53,645 bases of DNA, from assembly GCA_900770255.1 (NCBI GenBank), contig CAAGJN010000016.1:1-53645 (forward strand). The letters are read 5' to 3'. The translations under genes and the position numbers were made by a program. Every line of letters begins with the position of its first letter. Within the stretch, counting starts at the first letter, position 1. Below the pieces are notes generated by a model. That model was not told the origin of the DNA. It did not search any database and was given only the letters and a program-made list of their open reading frames with translations. Positions 26,482 through 34,378 of the stretch are shown in pieces. This stretch comes from Clostridia bacterium (GTDB taxonomy: Bacteria > Bacillota > Clostridia > Oscillospirales > Acutalibacteraceae).

Positions 26482-27614
26482 CAGTCCTCATCGTCGTCAA
26501 CGACGATGTCAAGCTTTGCCTTTGCGCCCGAACGGCTGGTCGGTTTCTTGACGGCCGGTGCGGGCGCGGGCTCGTCGGCTGGAAGTTCCTTTGACGCGGA
26601 CCCGGCCGCCATCTTGGCCGCGTTGGACTCGGCCATCAGACGCTCACGCACCTGCGCCTCAAGCTCCGCCATGAACTCGGGATTGTCGATAATATAGGCT
26701 TTGACATTGTCTCTGCCCTGGCCGAGGCGGTTCTCGTTATAGGAGAACCACGCTCCGCTCTTGTGTATTATATCGTACTTAACGGCGAGGTCGAGTATCT
26801 CGCCGGCCTTGGAGATACCCTTGCCGTACATGATATCGAACTCGGCCTCCTTGAAGGGCGGGGCGACCTTGTTTTTGACTATCTTCGCCCTTGTGCGCGA
26901 GCCGATAAACTCGTTGCCCGGGCCCTTGAGCTGCTCAATCTTGCGAACATCGATACGGATCGACGCGTAAAATTTCAGCGCGCGGCCGCCGGTAGTGACC
27001 TCGGGGTTGCCGTAGACGACACCGACCTTTTCACGCAGCTGATTTATAAAAATTATAATGGTATTCGACTTTGAAACGGCGCCGGCAAGCTTTCTGAGTG
27101 CCTGCGACATCAGACGCGCATGCAATCCGACATGCGAGTCGCCCATATCGCCCTCGATTTCAGAGCGCGGGACGAGCGCGGCGACGGAGTCAACGACTAT
27201 AACGTCGATAGCGCCGGAACGGGTCAGAGCCTCAGTGATCTCAAGCGCCTGCTCGCCGTTGTCGGGCTGGGAGACGAGAAGCGCGTCAACGTCGACTCCG
27301 AGATTTGCGGCATAGACGGGGTCGAGCGCATGCTCGGCGTCGATAAACGCCGCCTCGCCGCCGAGCTTCTGCGCCTCAGCGACAACATGCAGCGCGAGGG
27401 TCGTTTTGCCGGACGACTCGGGGCCGTATATCTCGATTATTCTGCCCCTCGGCAGTCCGCCGATACCGGTCGCCGCATCGAGCGTAACGGAGCCGGTTGA
27501 GATCGCCTCAACGTTCATCGCCGTGTTCTGTCCGAGTCTCATTATCGAGCCCTTGCCGTAGTTTTTTTCTATCTGCGCTATCGCAGTTTCAAGTGCTTTC
27601 TGTTTGTCCGCCAT
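26481..27614 (-). CDS. recA: Recombinase A
   Basis: 377 residues. Walker A GPESSGKTT at 64-72, VIVVDSVAALVPRSEIEGD (Walker B region), and IFINQLREKVGVVYGNPEVT (L2 loop). The C-terminal tail is longer than usual, Pro/Ala-rich then acidic, ending VVDDDED. It catalyses strand exchange and LexA autocleavage. It is first in the recA-recX-rimO-pgsA series. A consensus-like promoter and a possible SOS box lie directly upstream. Confidence 0.99.
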   Translation of the reverse strand: MADKQKALETAIAQIEKNYGKGSIMRLGQNTAMNVEAISTGSVTLDAATGIGGLPRGRIIEIYGPESSGKTTLALHVVAEAQKLGGEAAFIDAEHALDPVYAANLGVDVDALLVSQPDNGEQALEITEALTRSGAIDVIVVDSVAALVPRSEIEGDMGDSHVGLHARLMSQALRKLAGAVSKSNTIIIFINQLREKVGVVYGNPEVTTGGRALKFYASIRIDVRKIEQLKGPGNEFIGSRTRAKIVKNKVAPPFKEAEFDIMYGKGISKAGEILDLAVKYDIIHKSGAWFSYNENRLGQGRDNVKAYIIDNPEFMAELEAQVRERLMAESNAAKMAAGSASKELPADEPAPAPAVKKPTSRSGAKAKLDIVVDDDED

Positions 27615-27651
27615 ATCTCTTCCGTCCTTTCAGAATCAGCAGAATTTTGTT

Positions 27652-27700
27652 CGCACAAATGTTCTGTTGGTATTTTACATCATACCCCTGCAAAATGCAA
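27652..27700 (-). promoter_or_regulatory. recA promoter with possible LexA box and overlapping hairpin
   Basis: On the - strand TTGCAT (695-700 of kb 27) is 17 bases from TAAAAT (672-677). Just downstream, AGAACATTTGTGCG (27652-27665) matches 8 of 10 fixed positions of the Gram-positive CGAAC-N4-GTTCG box. A hairpin, ATACCC/GGGTAT with inner TGCA/TGCA, at 27682-27706 overlaps the promoter. Its T-rich tail is on the + side. Confidence 0.55.
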
Positions 27701-27713
27701 GGGTATTTTAAAA

Positions 27714-29333
27714 TTATTTTGCAAGAAACGCGATATTTATCGCATGGTCGCCGACGCGCTCAAAATCAGTTATGGTATTGAGATAGAGCATTCCGGCCTC
27801 GGTGTTACACTCATTGCGGTTGAGGCGGAAGATATGCGCATCCTGGCACTTGACGGTCAGATCATCGATATGCTCCTCGAGCGCGGAGAGTTCTTCGGCC
27901 TCGTCGTTGCTGATAGACTGGCTGTTGAAAGCCGCAATCGACCTGTCAAGCAGGCTTATGACGCTGCTAAACAGCTCGTTGAGCTCCTCCTTCGCCTGAT
28001 CGGAAAACTTGAGCCCGTCGCCGATATTGTGCTGGGCGGCCTCGGCGAGGTTGAGTGCATGGTCGCCGACACGCTCAATATCGTTGATGACATGGAACAC
28101 ACGCGCGATATACGACGCATCATCGTCGGTTATGTCGAGCGCATTGAGTTTGACAAGGTAAGACGTAATATTGTGATTGAGATAGTTTATGACCTCCTCG
28201 CAGTCAAAAACCTTATCAAGATCCTTGTCGCTGCGGTTTATCAGCGCATGGGCGCTCGCCGAGAAATTGTCACGCGCGAGCTTGGCCATACGTGCAACCT
28301 CATTGCCGACCTGCATAACAGCGAAGGGAGGAGTGTTGAGCAGGCGGTCATCGATAAACTTGCAGTGCAACTCGCTCTCGCTGTCGTCCTTGCCGGGAAC
28401 GATGAGGCAGGAGAGCTTGACGAGCAGATTTGCAAACGGGAACATAATTACGGTCGAGACAACGTTAAAGATAATATGCGAGATTGCAATCTGCGCCATG
28501 GGATCCGAGCTGAGCGTCTCGATCCAGGAAACATATGGCGTGAACAGCGCAATAAGGATAAATATTGCAGTACCGATAACGTTGAAGAGCAGATGGATAA
28601 CAGCCGCTCGCTTTGAGTTTTTCTTTGTGCCTACAGTAGAAATCAGCGCCGTGATGCAGGTTCCGATATTCTGACCGAAGAGCACAAAAACCGAAAATTT
28701 AAGCGGCACAAGTCCCTGCATGGCGAGAGTCTGGAGCACGCCGATAGATGCTGACGAGCTTTGCAGCACCGCCGTCATGACCATTCCCACGATTACTCCG
28801 AAAAGCGGACGAAGCGGAGACTCGGATACGGCAAGTATGGCGTTGGTAAATATTTCGCTGTCTCTGAGCGGGGCCATAGATTCAGACATCATGTTAATAC
28901 CAAGGAAGAGCAGTCCGAAACCGGTAAAGATTCCTCCGAGATTTTTGACGACGGTCTTTTTGGAGGCCATCATCAGAATTACGCCGACGAGCACCGACGC
29001 CGCAGCAACGTCTGAAAAATTGAGTGCGATGAGCATTGAAGTGACTGTGGTACCGATATTGGCGCCCATTATAACGCCGACCGCCTGTGCGAGCGACATC
29101 ATACCGGCATTTACAAAGCCGACAACCATAACGGTGGTGGCGCTTGATGACTGAATAATCGCCGTGACTACAAAGCCGACAAGCACCGCGAGAAAGCGGT
29201 TTCCAGTTAACACTTCAAGCAGTCTCTTGAGCTTGGCGCCGGCTGCATTTTCGAGACCCTCGCCCATTGTGCGTATACCGAACAGGAACAATCCGAGTCC
29301 GCCGGCCATAGACAGTACATTAGCTACGCTCAT
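27714..29333 (-). CDS. Na+/phosphate cotransporter family protein with PhoU-like C-terminal domain
   Basis: 539 residues. Two inverted membrane repeats contain the family signature twice: TAIIQSSSATTVMVVGFVNA and TAVLQSSSASIGVLQTLAMQ (QSSSA motifs bind Na+ and phosphate). Residues ~330-539 are helical with two PhoU-like units (VINDIERVGDHALNLAEAAQ and TITDFERVGDHAINIAFLAK), carrying the E-R-V-G-D-H signatures. It probably takes up phosphate using Na+; the PhoU-like part may regulate it. It is monocistronic from its own promoter. Confidence 0.95.
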   Translation of the reverse strand: MSVANVLSMAGGLGLFLFGIRTMGEGLENAAGAKLKRLLEVLTGNRFLAVLVGFVVTAIIQSSSATTVMVVGFVNAGMMSLAQAVGVIMGANIGTTVTSMLIALNFSDVAAASVLVGVILMMASKKTVVKNLGGIFTGFGLLFLGINMMSESMAPLRDSEIFTNAILAVSESPLRPLFGVIVGMVMTAVLQSSSASIGVLQTLAMQGLVPLKFSVFVLFGQNIGTCITALISTVGTKKNSKRAAVIHLLFNVIGTAIFILIALFTPYVSWIETLSSDPMAQIAISHIIFNVVSTVIMFPFANLLVKLSCLIVPGKDDSESELHCKFIDDRLLNTPPFAVMQVGNEVARMAKLARDNFSASAHALINRSDKDLDKVFDCEEVINYLNHNITSYLVKLNALDITDDDASYIARVFHVINDIERVGDHALNLAEAAQHNIGDGLKFSDQAKEELNELFSSVISLLDRSIAAFNSQSISNDEAEELSALEEHIDDLTVKCQDAHIFRLNRNECNTEAGMLYLNTITDFERVGDHAINIAFLAK

Positions 29334-29401
29334 TTTTTTATCCCCTTGTTTTTACCTTATACGTCGTTACTTCCTGCTGAAAGCTGAAAAACCACGTATA
29401 T

Positions 29402-29430
29402 ATCATATCAATTATTTTTGCAAATGTAAA
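29402..29430 (-). promoter_or_regulatory. Promoter of the Na/phosphate transporter gene
   Basis: On the - strand TTTACA (425-430 of kb 29), 17-base spacer, TATGAT (402-407), about 70 bases upstream of the start codon. Confidence 0.7.
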
Positions 29431-29465
29431 CCGCAAAATTTATTTAAGCGGTAAAAAAAGTAAAA

Positions 29466-29493
29466 GCGCCGGTGCGGTATACCGCACCGGCGC
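29466..29493 (-). terminator. Terminator of pyrR-uraA
   Basis: Perfect 13-base stem GCGCCGGTGCGGT/ACCGCACCGGCGC with a 2-base centre, followed on the - strand by TTTTACTTTTTTT. Confidence 0.9.
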
Positions 29494-29517
29494 AGGAGAT
29501 CTATTTTTTTGAGCCAA

Positions 29518-30909
29518 TTATTCGGCTGTATTCTTGGCGCCCTTTTTATTGAGCACGATATTCGTGACGATACCGAGGATCAGAGCGCAGGCGATTGAGG
29601 TGATCGTGACCTTACCAAAGGATATGGTCAGGCCGCCGATGCCGGCAATAAGGATAACGGAGACAACGAAGAGGTTTTTGTTATCCTCAAGATCGACCTT
29701 CTGTATCATCTTAAGGCCGCTGACCGCGATGAAGCCGTAGAGTGCGATGCAGACGCCGCCCATGACGCAGGAGGGTATCGACGCAAGGAAGGTTGCAAAG
29801 GGTGAGAGGAACGCGATGACAATAGCAAGAACGGCCGTGCATATGATCGTTGCGACCGAAGCATTGCCGGAGATCGCGACGCACGCGATCGACTCGCCGT
29901 AAGTAGTATTCGGAGCGCCGCCGAAGAACGCGCCGACCATTGAGCCGATGCCGTCGCCGAGAAGCGTTCTGTGCAGGCCGGGCTCAACGAGGAGGTCTCT
30001 TTCAATGATGGAGGAAATGTTCTTGTGGTCTGCGATATGCTCTGCGAAAACAACGAACGCAACAGGTACATAGGCCACTGCGACAGCCGCAACATAAGAG
30101 CCGCTGAGTTCGCCGAAAGCGCCGAATGCCTTCAGGAAGGTGAAATCGGGCACGGAGAAGAAGGTCTTAATTCCCACTCCGCCGGCGACGAGGGCACTGA
30201 AGCCGCCGAAATCAATAACTCTGAGCGCATCGTTGCCGGTCTTGATGCCGATAACGGTGAACACAGCCGCAACTGCATAGCCGGAGAGAATGCCGATAAT
30301 GAACGGGATAAGCTTGATCATCTTCTTGCCGAAAACCGAGCAGAACATCGTCACGAACAGGGTGACAAGGCCGCAGACGATAGCAACATAAACATTTGCG
30401 GTGGGCTCGCCGTTGACGACATATGAACCCTTCTGGAGATCGCTGATAGCATTGCCTGCAAGCGAAAGTCCTATGATTGCAACCGTGGGGCCGATGACCG
30501 CTGCGGGCATGAGCTTGTTTATCCAGCCTACGCCGGAGATCTTGACTGCGATGGCGATGATTACATACACAAGACCCGCAAAGACCGCGCCGAGTATAAG
30601 GCCGAGATAGCCGAGTGCGACTGTGCTGGCGCCTGCAAAAGCGGCTGCCATAGAACCGAGGAACGCAAAGGAGGAGCCGAGGAAAACAGGACTCTTAGCC
30701 TTTGTAAACAGGACATAGACAAGGGTGCCGACGCCGGCGCCGAAGAGCGCCGCAACGGTGCTCATACGCACATCGCCGCAAGCATACGAATTCGAGATTA
30801 TCATAGGAACGGCTATGGTAGCCGCCATGATAGCAAGAAGCTGCTGGAATGCGAAGACAATGAGCCGTCCGAACTTAGGCTTGTCCTCAATGTTGTAGGT
30901 TAGTTTCAT
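29518..30909 (-). CDS. uraA: Uracil/xanthine permease family transporter (NCS2), likely uracil permease
   Basis: 463 residues, about 12-14 membrane segments. N-terminal FAFQQLLAIMAATIAVPMII is typical of UraA. The NCS2 motif region reads VVFAEHIADHKNISSIIERDL, followed by GLHRTLLGDGIGSMVGAFFG and GGAPNTTYGESIACVAISGN. It imports uracil with H+. GGAGG lies 8 bases before ATG. It follows pyrR by 70 bases, the classic PyrR-linked pairing, which favours uracil over xanthine. Confidence 0.93.
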   Translation of the reverse strand: MKLTYNIEDKPKFGRLIVFAFQQLLAIMAATIAVPMIISNSYACGDVRMSTVAALFGAGVGTLVYVLFTKAKSPVFLGSSFAFLGSMAAAFAGASTVALGYLGLILGAVFAGLVYVIIAIAVKISGVGWINKLMPAAVIGPTVAIIGLSLAGNAISDLQKGSYVVNGEPTANVYVAIVCGLVTLFVTMFCSVFGKKMIKLIPFIIGILSGYAVAAVFTVIGIKTGNDALRVIDFGGFSALVAGGVGIKTFFSVPDFTFLKAFGAFGELSGSYVAAVAVAYVPVAFVVFAEHIADHKNISSIIERDLLVEPGLHRTLLGDGIGSMVGAFFGGAPNTTYGESIACVAISGNASVATIICTAVLAIVIAFLSPFATFLASIPSCVMGGVCIALYGFIAVSGLKMIQKVDLEDNKNLFVVSVILIAGIGGLTISFGKVTITSIACALILGIVTNIVLNKKGAKNTAE

Positions 30910-30979
30910 ATATTTGACCTCCTCAAAAAATTGTCTGATCTATACTTAACGCGAATCTGCGGGCGATCCGCGCAGAAGT

Positions 30980-31513
30980 CTATTTACTGTATATCGATAC
31001 GCTTGTCTCCGCATCGAACGGCGGGATCTTCACGACGATCACCTCGCTGCGGGAGGTGGGCACATTCTTGCCGACATAGTCGGCGACTATCGGCAGCTCT
31101 CTGTGGCCGCGATCGACGAGCGTTGCAAACTGTATTTTGGCGGGACGTCCCAGCGCGATTATCGCATCCATCGCCGCGCGCGCCGTTCTGCCGGTATAGA
31201 GCACATCGTCAACCATGATAACGGTCTTGCCGGCAACCGAAAAATCAAGCTTGCCCGAATTCACCGTCGGCTGACTGCCGCTCTCACTCAGATCGTCGCG
31301 GTAGAGCGTGATGTCAAGATAACCGGTTTTCGTTTTCATGCCGAGGGCCTCTATCTTCGAGGCGAGAATATCGGCGAGCGGAGCTCCCCTGCGCATGATG
31401 CCGACGAGGCAGATCTCATCGGTCTCGCTGTTGCGCTCGATTATCTCATGCGATATCCGTGCGAGCGCACGGTTGACCGCCGAGCTGTCCATGATATAGG
31501 CCTTGAACTCCAT
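30980..31513 (-). CDS. pyrR: Bifunctional pyrimidine operon regulator / uracil phosphoribosyltransferase
   Basis: 177 residues. The PRPP-binding motif VIMVDDVLYTGRTARAA starts at residue 98. GIMRRGAPLA (38-47) and LVDRGHRELPI are typical PyrR segments. PyrR binds pyr mRNA leaders and makes UMP from uracil. ATG 31513 is chosen because GGGAG lies 8-9 bases upstream and the protein then begins M-E-F-K-A-Y-I-M-D, the normal PyrR N-terminus. The upstream 100 bases in frame are structured leader, not coding. Confidence 0.95.
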   Translation of the reverse strand: MEFKAYIMDSSAVNRALARISHEIIERNSETDEICLVGIMRRGAPLADILASKIEALGMKTKTGYLDITLYRDDLSESGSQPTVNSGKLDFSVAGKTVIMVDDVLYTGRTARAAMDAIIALGRPAKIQFATLVDRGHRELPIVADYVGKNVPTSRSEVIVVKIPPFDAETSVSIYSK

Positions 31514-31684
31514 TCTTTTCACTCCCGGGCATAAAAAATACGACTTTGCCCGCCGACAAAATCGCACAAAAGTGTACGGATACCCTATATCCGCACCGAA
31601 TATGACCATCTTGTCGGCATCTCTGTACCGCTCTTAAAGATTTTTTGCTGTGGATACTATAACACATTAAAAATCATTTGTAAA
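31514..31684 (-). promoter_or_regulatory. pyrR promoter and structured 5' leader
   Basis: On the - strand TTTACA (679-684 of kb 31) is 17 bases from TATAGT (656-661). In the leader GCCGACAAGAT pairs with ATTTTGTCGGC (552-562 and 608-618, one mismatch). It encloses a 9-base hairpin GTGCGGATA/TATCCGTAC. A second stem, CGGGC/GCCCG (526-552), abuts the Shine-Dalgarno. I did not find the known PyrR-binding loop consensus. A control function is inferred from the structure only. Confidence 0.5.
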
Positions 31685-31777
31685 CCCCGAATTTACATTT
31701 TTTGAGTTTTTTTGCAAACAGCCCGCCGGCTAAAAATATAAAACCGGAGAGCCAAAATCCGAAACGTTTTCAAACAA

Positions 31778-31811
31778 AAAACGTCCTGCATCAACCGATG
31801 CGGGACGTTTT
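31778..31811 (-). terminator. Terminator of gapA
   Basis: Fifteen-base stem AAAACGTCCCGCATC/GATGCAGGACGTTTT on the - strand (one mismatch), loop of 4, then a T run. Confidence 0.92.
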
Positions 31812-31827
31812 GAAAGCTCTGTTTTAA

Positions 31828-32895
31828 TTACAGCTCTGCGAAGTACTTGATGGTTCTGACCATCTGGCTGGTGTAGGAGTTCTCGTTGTCGTACCACGAA
31901 ACAACCTGAACCTCATACAGATCGTCAGCGATCTTAGCGACCATTGTCTGGGTAGCATCGAAGAGAGAACCGTATCTCATGCCGATGACGTCGGAGGAGA
32001 CGATCGGATCCTCATTGTAGCCGAAGGAAGCGGAAGAAGCAGCCTTCATAGCGGCGTTGATGCCTTCCTTAGTCACGTCGCTGCCCTTGACAACAGCGGT
32101 AAGGATAGTGGTGGAGCCGGTCGGCACGGGAACTCTCTGAGCGGAGCCGATGAGCTTGCCGTTGAGCTCGGGGATAACAAGGCCGATAGCCTTTGCAGCG
32201 CCGGTGGAGTTGGGAACGATATTAGCAGCACCTGCACGGGCACGTCTCTTGTCGCCCTTTCTGTGGGGGCCGTCAAGGATCATCTGATCGCCGGTGTAAG
32301 CGTGGATGGTGGACATGATGCCGCTCTGGATGGGAGCATAGTCGTTAAGAGCCTTCGCCATGGGAGCAAGGCAGTTAGTTGTGCAGGAAGCAGCGCTGAT
32401 GATGGTATCGTCAGCGGTAAGGGTGTTCTCGTTGACGCTGAAAACAATGGTCTTGAGGTCATTGCCTGCGGGAGCAGAGATAACAACCTTCTTAGCGCCT
32501 GCATCGATATGAGCCTGGCTCTTAGCCTTGGAGCAATAGAAGCCTGTGCACTCAAGAACAACATCGACGTTAAGCTCGCCCCAGGGAAGATCCTTAGCGT
32601 TGGGCATGGCGTAGATGGTGATCTCCTTGCCGTCAACTATGATAGCGCCGGGAACCTTGACAGTCTTGCCGTCCTCTTCATACTCAGCAGCCTTGAAGTC
32701 TACGGTGTGAAGATTCTCGCCTATTCTTCCGCAATAGCCGCCCTGAGCGGTATCATACTTGAGAAGGTTTGCAAGCATCTCAGGGCTGGTAAGATCGTTG
32801 ATTGCTACGACCTCATAGCCCTCTGCACCGAACATCTGACGGAATGCAAGACGACCGATACGGCCAAAGCCGTTAATAGCAACTTTAACTGACAT
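31828..32895 (-). CDS. gapA: Glyceraldehyde-3-phosphate dehydrogenase
   Basis: 355 residues. NAD-binding INGFGRIGRLAFRQ at 7-20, active-site Cys171 in SAASCTTNCLAP, IHAYTGDQ with the catalytic His, and WYDNENSYTSQMVRT at the C-terminus. It is about 15-20 residues longer than the common form, mainly an insertion near 70-82 (AEYEEDGKTVKVP). Glycolytic, cytoplasmic. Promoter and terminator make it monocistronic. Its highly biased codon use fits strong expression. Confidence 0.98.
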   Translation of the reverse strand: MSVKVAINGFGRIGRLAFRQMFGAEGYEVVAINDLTSPEMLANLLKYDTAQGGYCGRIGENLHTVDFKAAEYEEDGKTVKVPGAIIVDGKEITIYAMPNAKDLPWGELNVDVVLECTGFYCSKAKSQAHIDAGAKKVVISAPAGNDLKTIVFSVNENTLTADDTIISAASCTTNCLAPMAKALNDYAPIQSGIMSTIHAYTGDQMILDGPHRKGDKRRARAGAANIVPNSTGAAKAIGLVIPELNGKLIGSAQRVPVPTGSTTILTAVVKGSDVTKEGINAAMKAASSASFGYNEDPIVSSDVIGMRYGSLFDATQTMVAKIADDLYEVQVVSWYDNENSYTSQMVRTIKYFAEL

Positions 32896-32941
32896 TTGAA
32901 TTCCTCCGTTGTGATTTAGATATTGGTTTTATACCTCATAT

Positions 32942-32970
32942 ATTTTATCCGTTTTTGTCTCCATATGCAA
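32942..32970 (-). promoter_or_regulatory. Promoter of gapA
   Basis: On the - strand TTGCAT (965-970 of kb 32), 17-base spacer, TAAAAT (942-947), about 45 bases before the start codon. Confidence 0.75.
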
Positions 32971-33093
32971 GCAATTTGATAAAAATTTACAGATAAAGGA
33001 AAAGTTTCGTTAATCTAACCAAAATATTGCAAAGCAGAACCTCAAAGGACATAATACTGCCGAAAAAATTCCACCTGTTCAGGGCGCATAAAA

Positions 33094-33122
33094 GAACCTC
33101 TCCGCCGCCGGCAGAGAGGTTC
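33094..33122 (-). terminator. Terminator of the ftsEX-M23-S41 operon
   Basis: Nine-base stem GAACCTCTC/GAGAGGTTC with an 11-base GC-rich loop, followed on the - strand by TTTTATG; 16 bases after the S41 stop. Confidence 0.8.
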
Positions 33123-33138
33123 AAAACGCTTTTATTTA

Positions 33139-34350
33139 CTACTCTGCGGAATTGTCCGCAAGCATTGAAAGAGCGGCCTGGAGCTGAGTATCGTCTTCGC
33201 GCTCGAGCGTGCTCAGGTTGTCCTTGAGCGCGCCGGGAAGGAATACCTCGTTGTCGGGAGTAAGACCTTCTCCGTCGAAGCTCTCGCTGATATAGGGCAG
33301 CATTTTCGAGGTCGTGAGCACGACTGCGCCTCCGTCGCTGAGCTCAAACGTCTCCTGCACCGCTGCCCTGCCGGCTGTCTTTTCACCGATCAGAAACGCT
33401 TTGCCGAAGTCGCGCAGATCGCAGGCAAACAGCTCGCCGTAACCGGCAGTATCGGAATCGACAAGCACCGCCATGGGCATTGTGATGTCCTTCGCCTCGG
33501 AGCTGTAGGTCTTGACCGTCTCGCCATTCTTATTGACCAGCGTCGCGATGGCCTTGTTTCCGTCGGTAGCCGTCGGGACGAGATAATCTATAACGGAGCA
33601 GGTATATTCGATCGTGCCGTCGTAGGTTGAGCGCACGTCGAATATAAGGCTCTTCGCGCCGTCCTTTTTAAGCTGGGTAACAGCTTTCTCAAGCTGATCG
33701 ACTGTGTTCTTATAGAACGCCGAGATCTTTATATAGCCGGTTGTGCCGATGAGCTCGTAGCTGACAGTCTGATTGGTGTAGCCGCGCACAACATTGACGG
33801 ACTTATCGACATCGTCGCGCCTGTAGGTGAGGCTGACCGATGTAAGCTTGACGCCGCTGAGCTTGCCGGTCATCTCCGTGGCATTGTCAACCGTGACCGT
33901 CTCGCCGTCGATAGCGACGATCTTGTCGCCCTTTTTAAGTCCCCCGGTCTGTGCGGGTGAGTTCGGATAGACCTCGGTCACGAGCAGATAGCCGCTCTCC
34001 GGGTCGGTTTCAACCTCAACTCCGATACCGGCGCTGCGTCCCTCGAGCTTCGAGGAATAAAGCTTATATGCGTCGGCGTTCATATAGTAGCTGTAAGGAT
34101 CGTTGAGGCCGTTGATATAGCCGTTCTCAAGGTTTGAATCGAGAAATGCCTCGTCAATCTCGCCGTAATAATTCGAGCGCACAATATTATCGATCTCCTC
34201 AACCGCATCGTACATCTGCGCGCGGTTTGGCAGATCCGTTATCAGATTGTTATACATGCGCTGAGAAACCGACATGGTTATTGCAAAGGTCGCCGTGACG
34301 CTGACTATTATCAACGCTATCGTAAGACCCAGCGATATTTTTTTGTTCAT
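33139..34350 (-). CDS. S41-family peptidase homologue lacking the catalytic Ser and Lys
   Basis: 403 residues. It has an N-terminal membrane anchor (residues 7-28), a PDZ domain (about 95-170, GIGVEVETDPESGYLLVTEV, LKKGDKIVAIDG) and an S41 fold (about 180-375). In CtpA/Prc relatives the nucleophile lies in T/S-A-S-A-S-E and the base Lys 25 residues later in G-E-K-T-x-G-K. Here the first segment reads DTAGYGEL, with Gly303 at the Ser position, and the second reads GEKTAGRAA, with Arg328 at the Lys position. Proteolysis by the usual dyad looks impossible. It follows the M23 peptidase by 28 bases and may be a scaffold in the FtsEX pathway. Confidence 0.88.
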   Translation of the reverse strand: MNKKISLGLTIALIIVSVTATFAITMSVSQRMYNNLITDLPNRAQMYDAVEEIDNIVRSNYYGEIDEAFLDSNLENGYINGLNDPYSYYMNADAYKLYSSKLEGRSAGIGVEVETDPESGYLLVTEVYPNSPAQTGGLKKGDKIVAIDGETVTVDNATEMTGKLSGVKLTSVSLTYRRDDVDKSVNVVRGYTNQTVSYELIGTTGYIKISAFYKNTVDQLEKAVTQLKKDGAKSLIFDVRSTYDGTIEYTCSVIDYLVPTATDGNKAIATLVNKNGETVKTYSSEAKDITMPMAVLVDSDTAGYGELFACDLRDFGKAFLIGEKTAGRAAVQETFELSDGGAVVLTTSKMLPYISESFDGEGLTPDNEVFLPGALKDNLSTLEREDDTQLQAALSMLADNSAE

Positions 34351-34378
34351 TTGCTTTCACGTTCCTTCCCGCCTGAAA

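Noticed and set aside
27744..28616. 290-codon + strand frame opposite the Na/phosphate transporter
   Set aside because: Shadow of the PhoU-like and membrane regions on the other strand; no independent signal.
30910..30979. Searched the pyrR-uraA gap for a PyrR attenuator
   Set aside because: Only a weak CTGCG/CGCAG hairpin is present, with neither the PyrR loop consensus nor a terminator.
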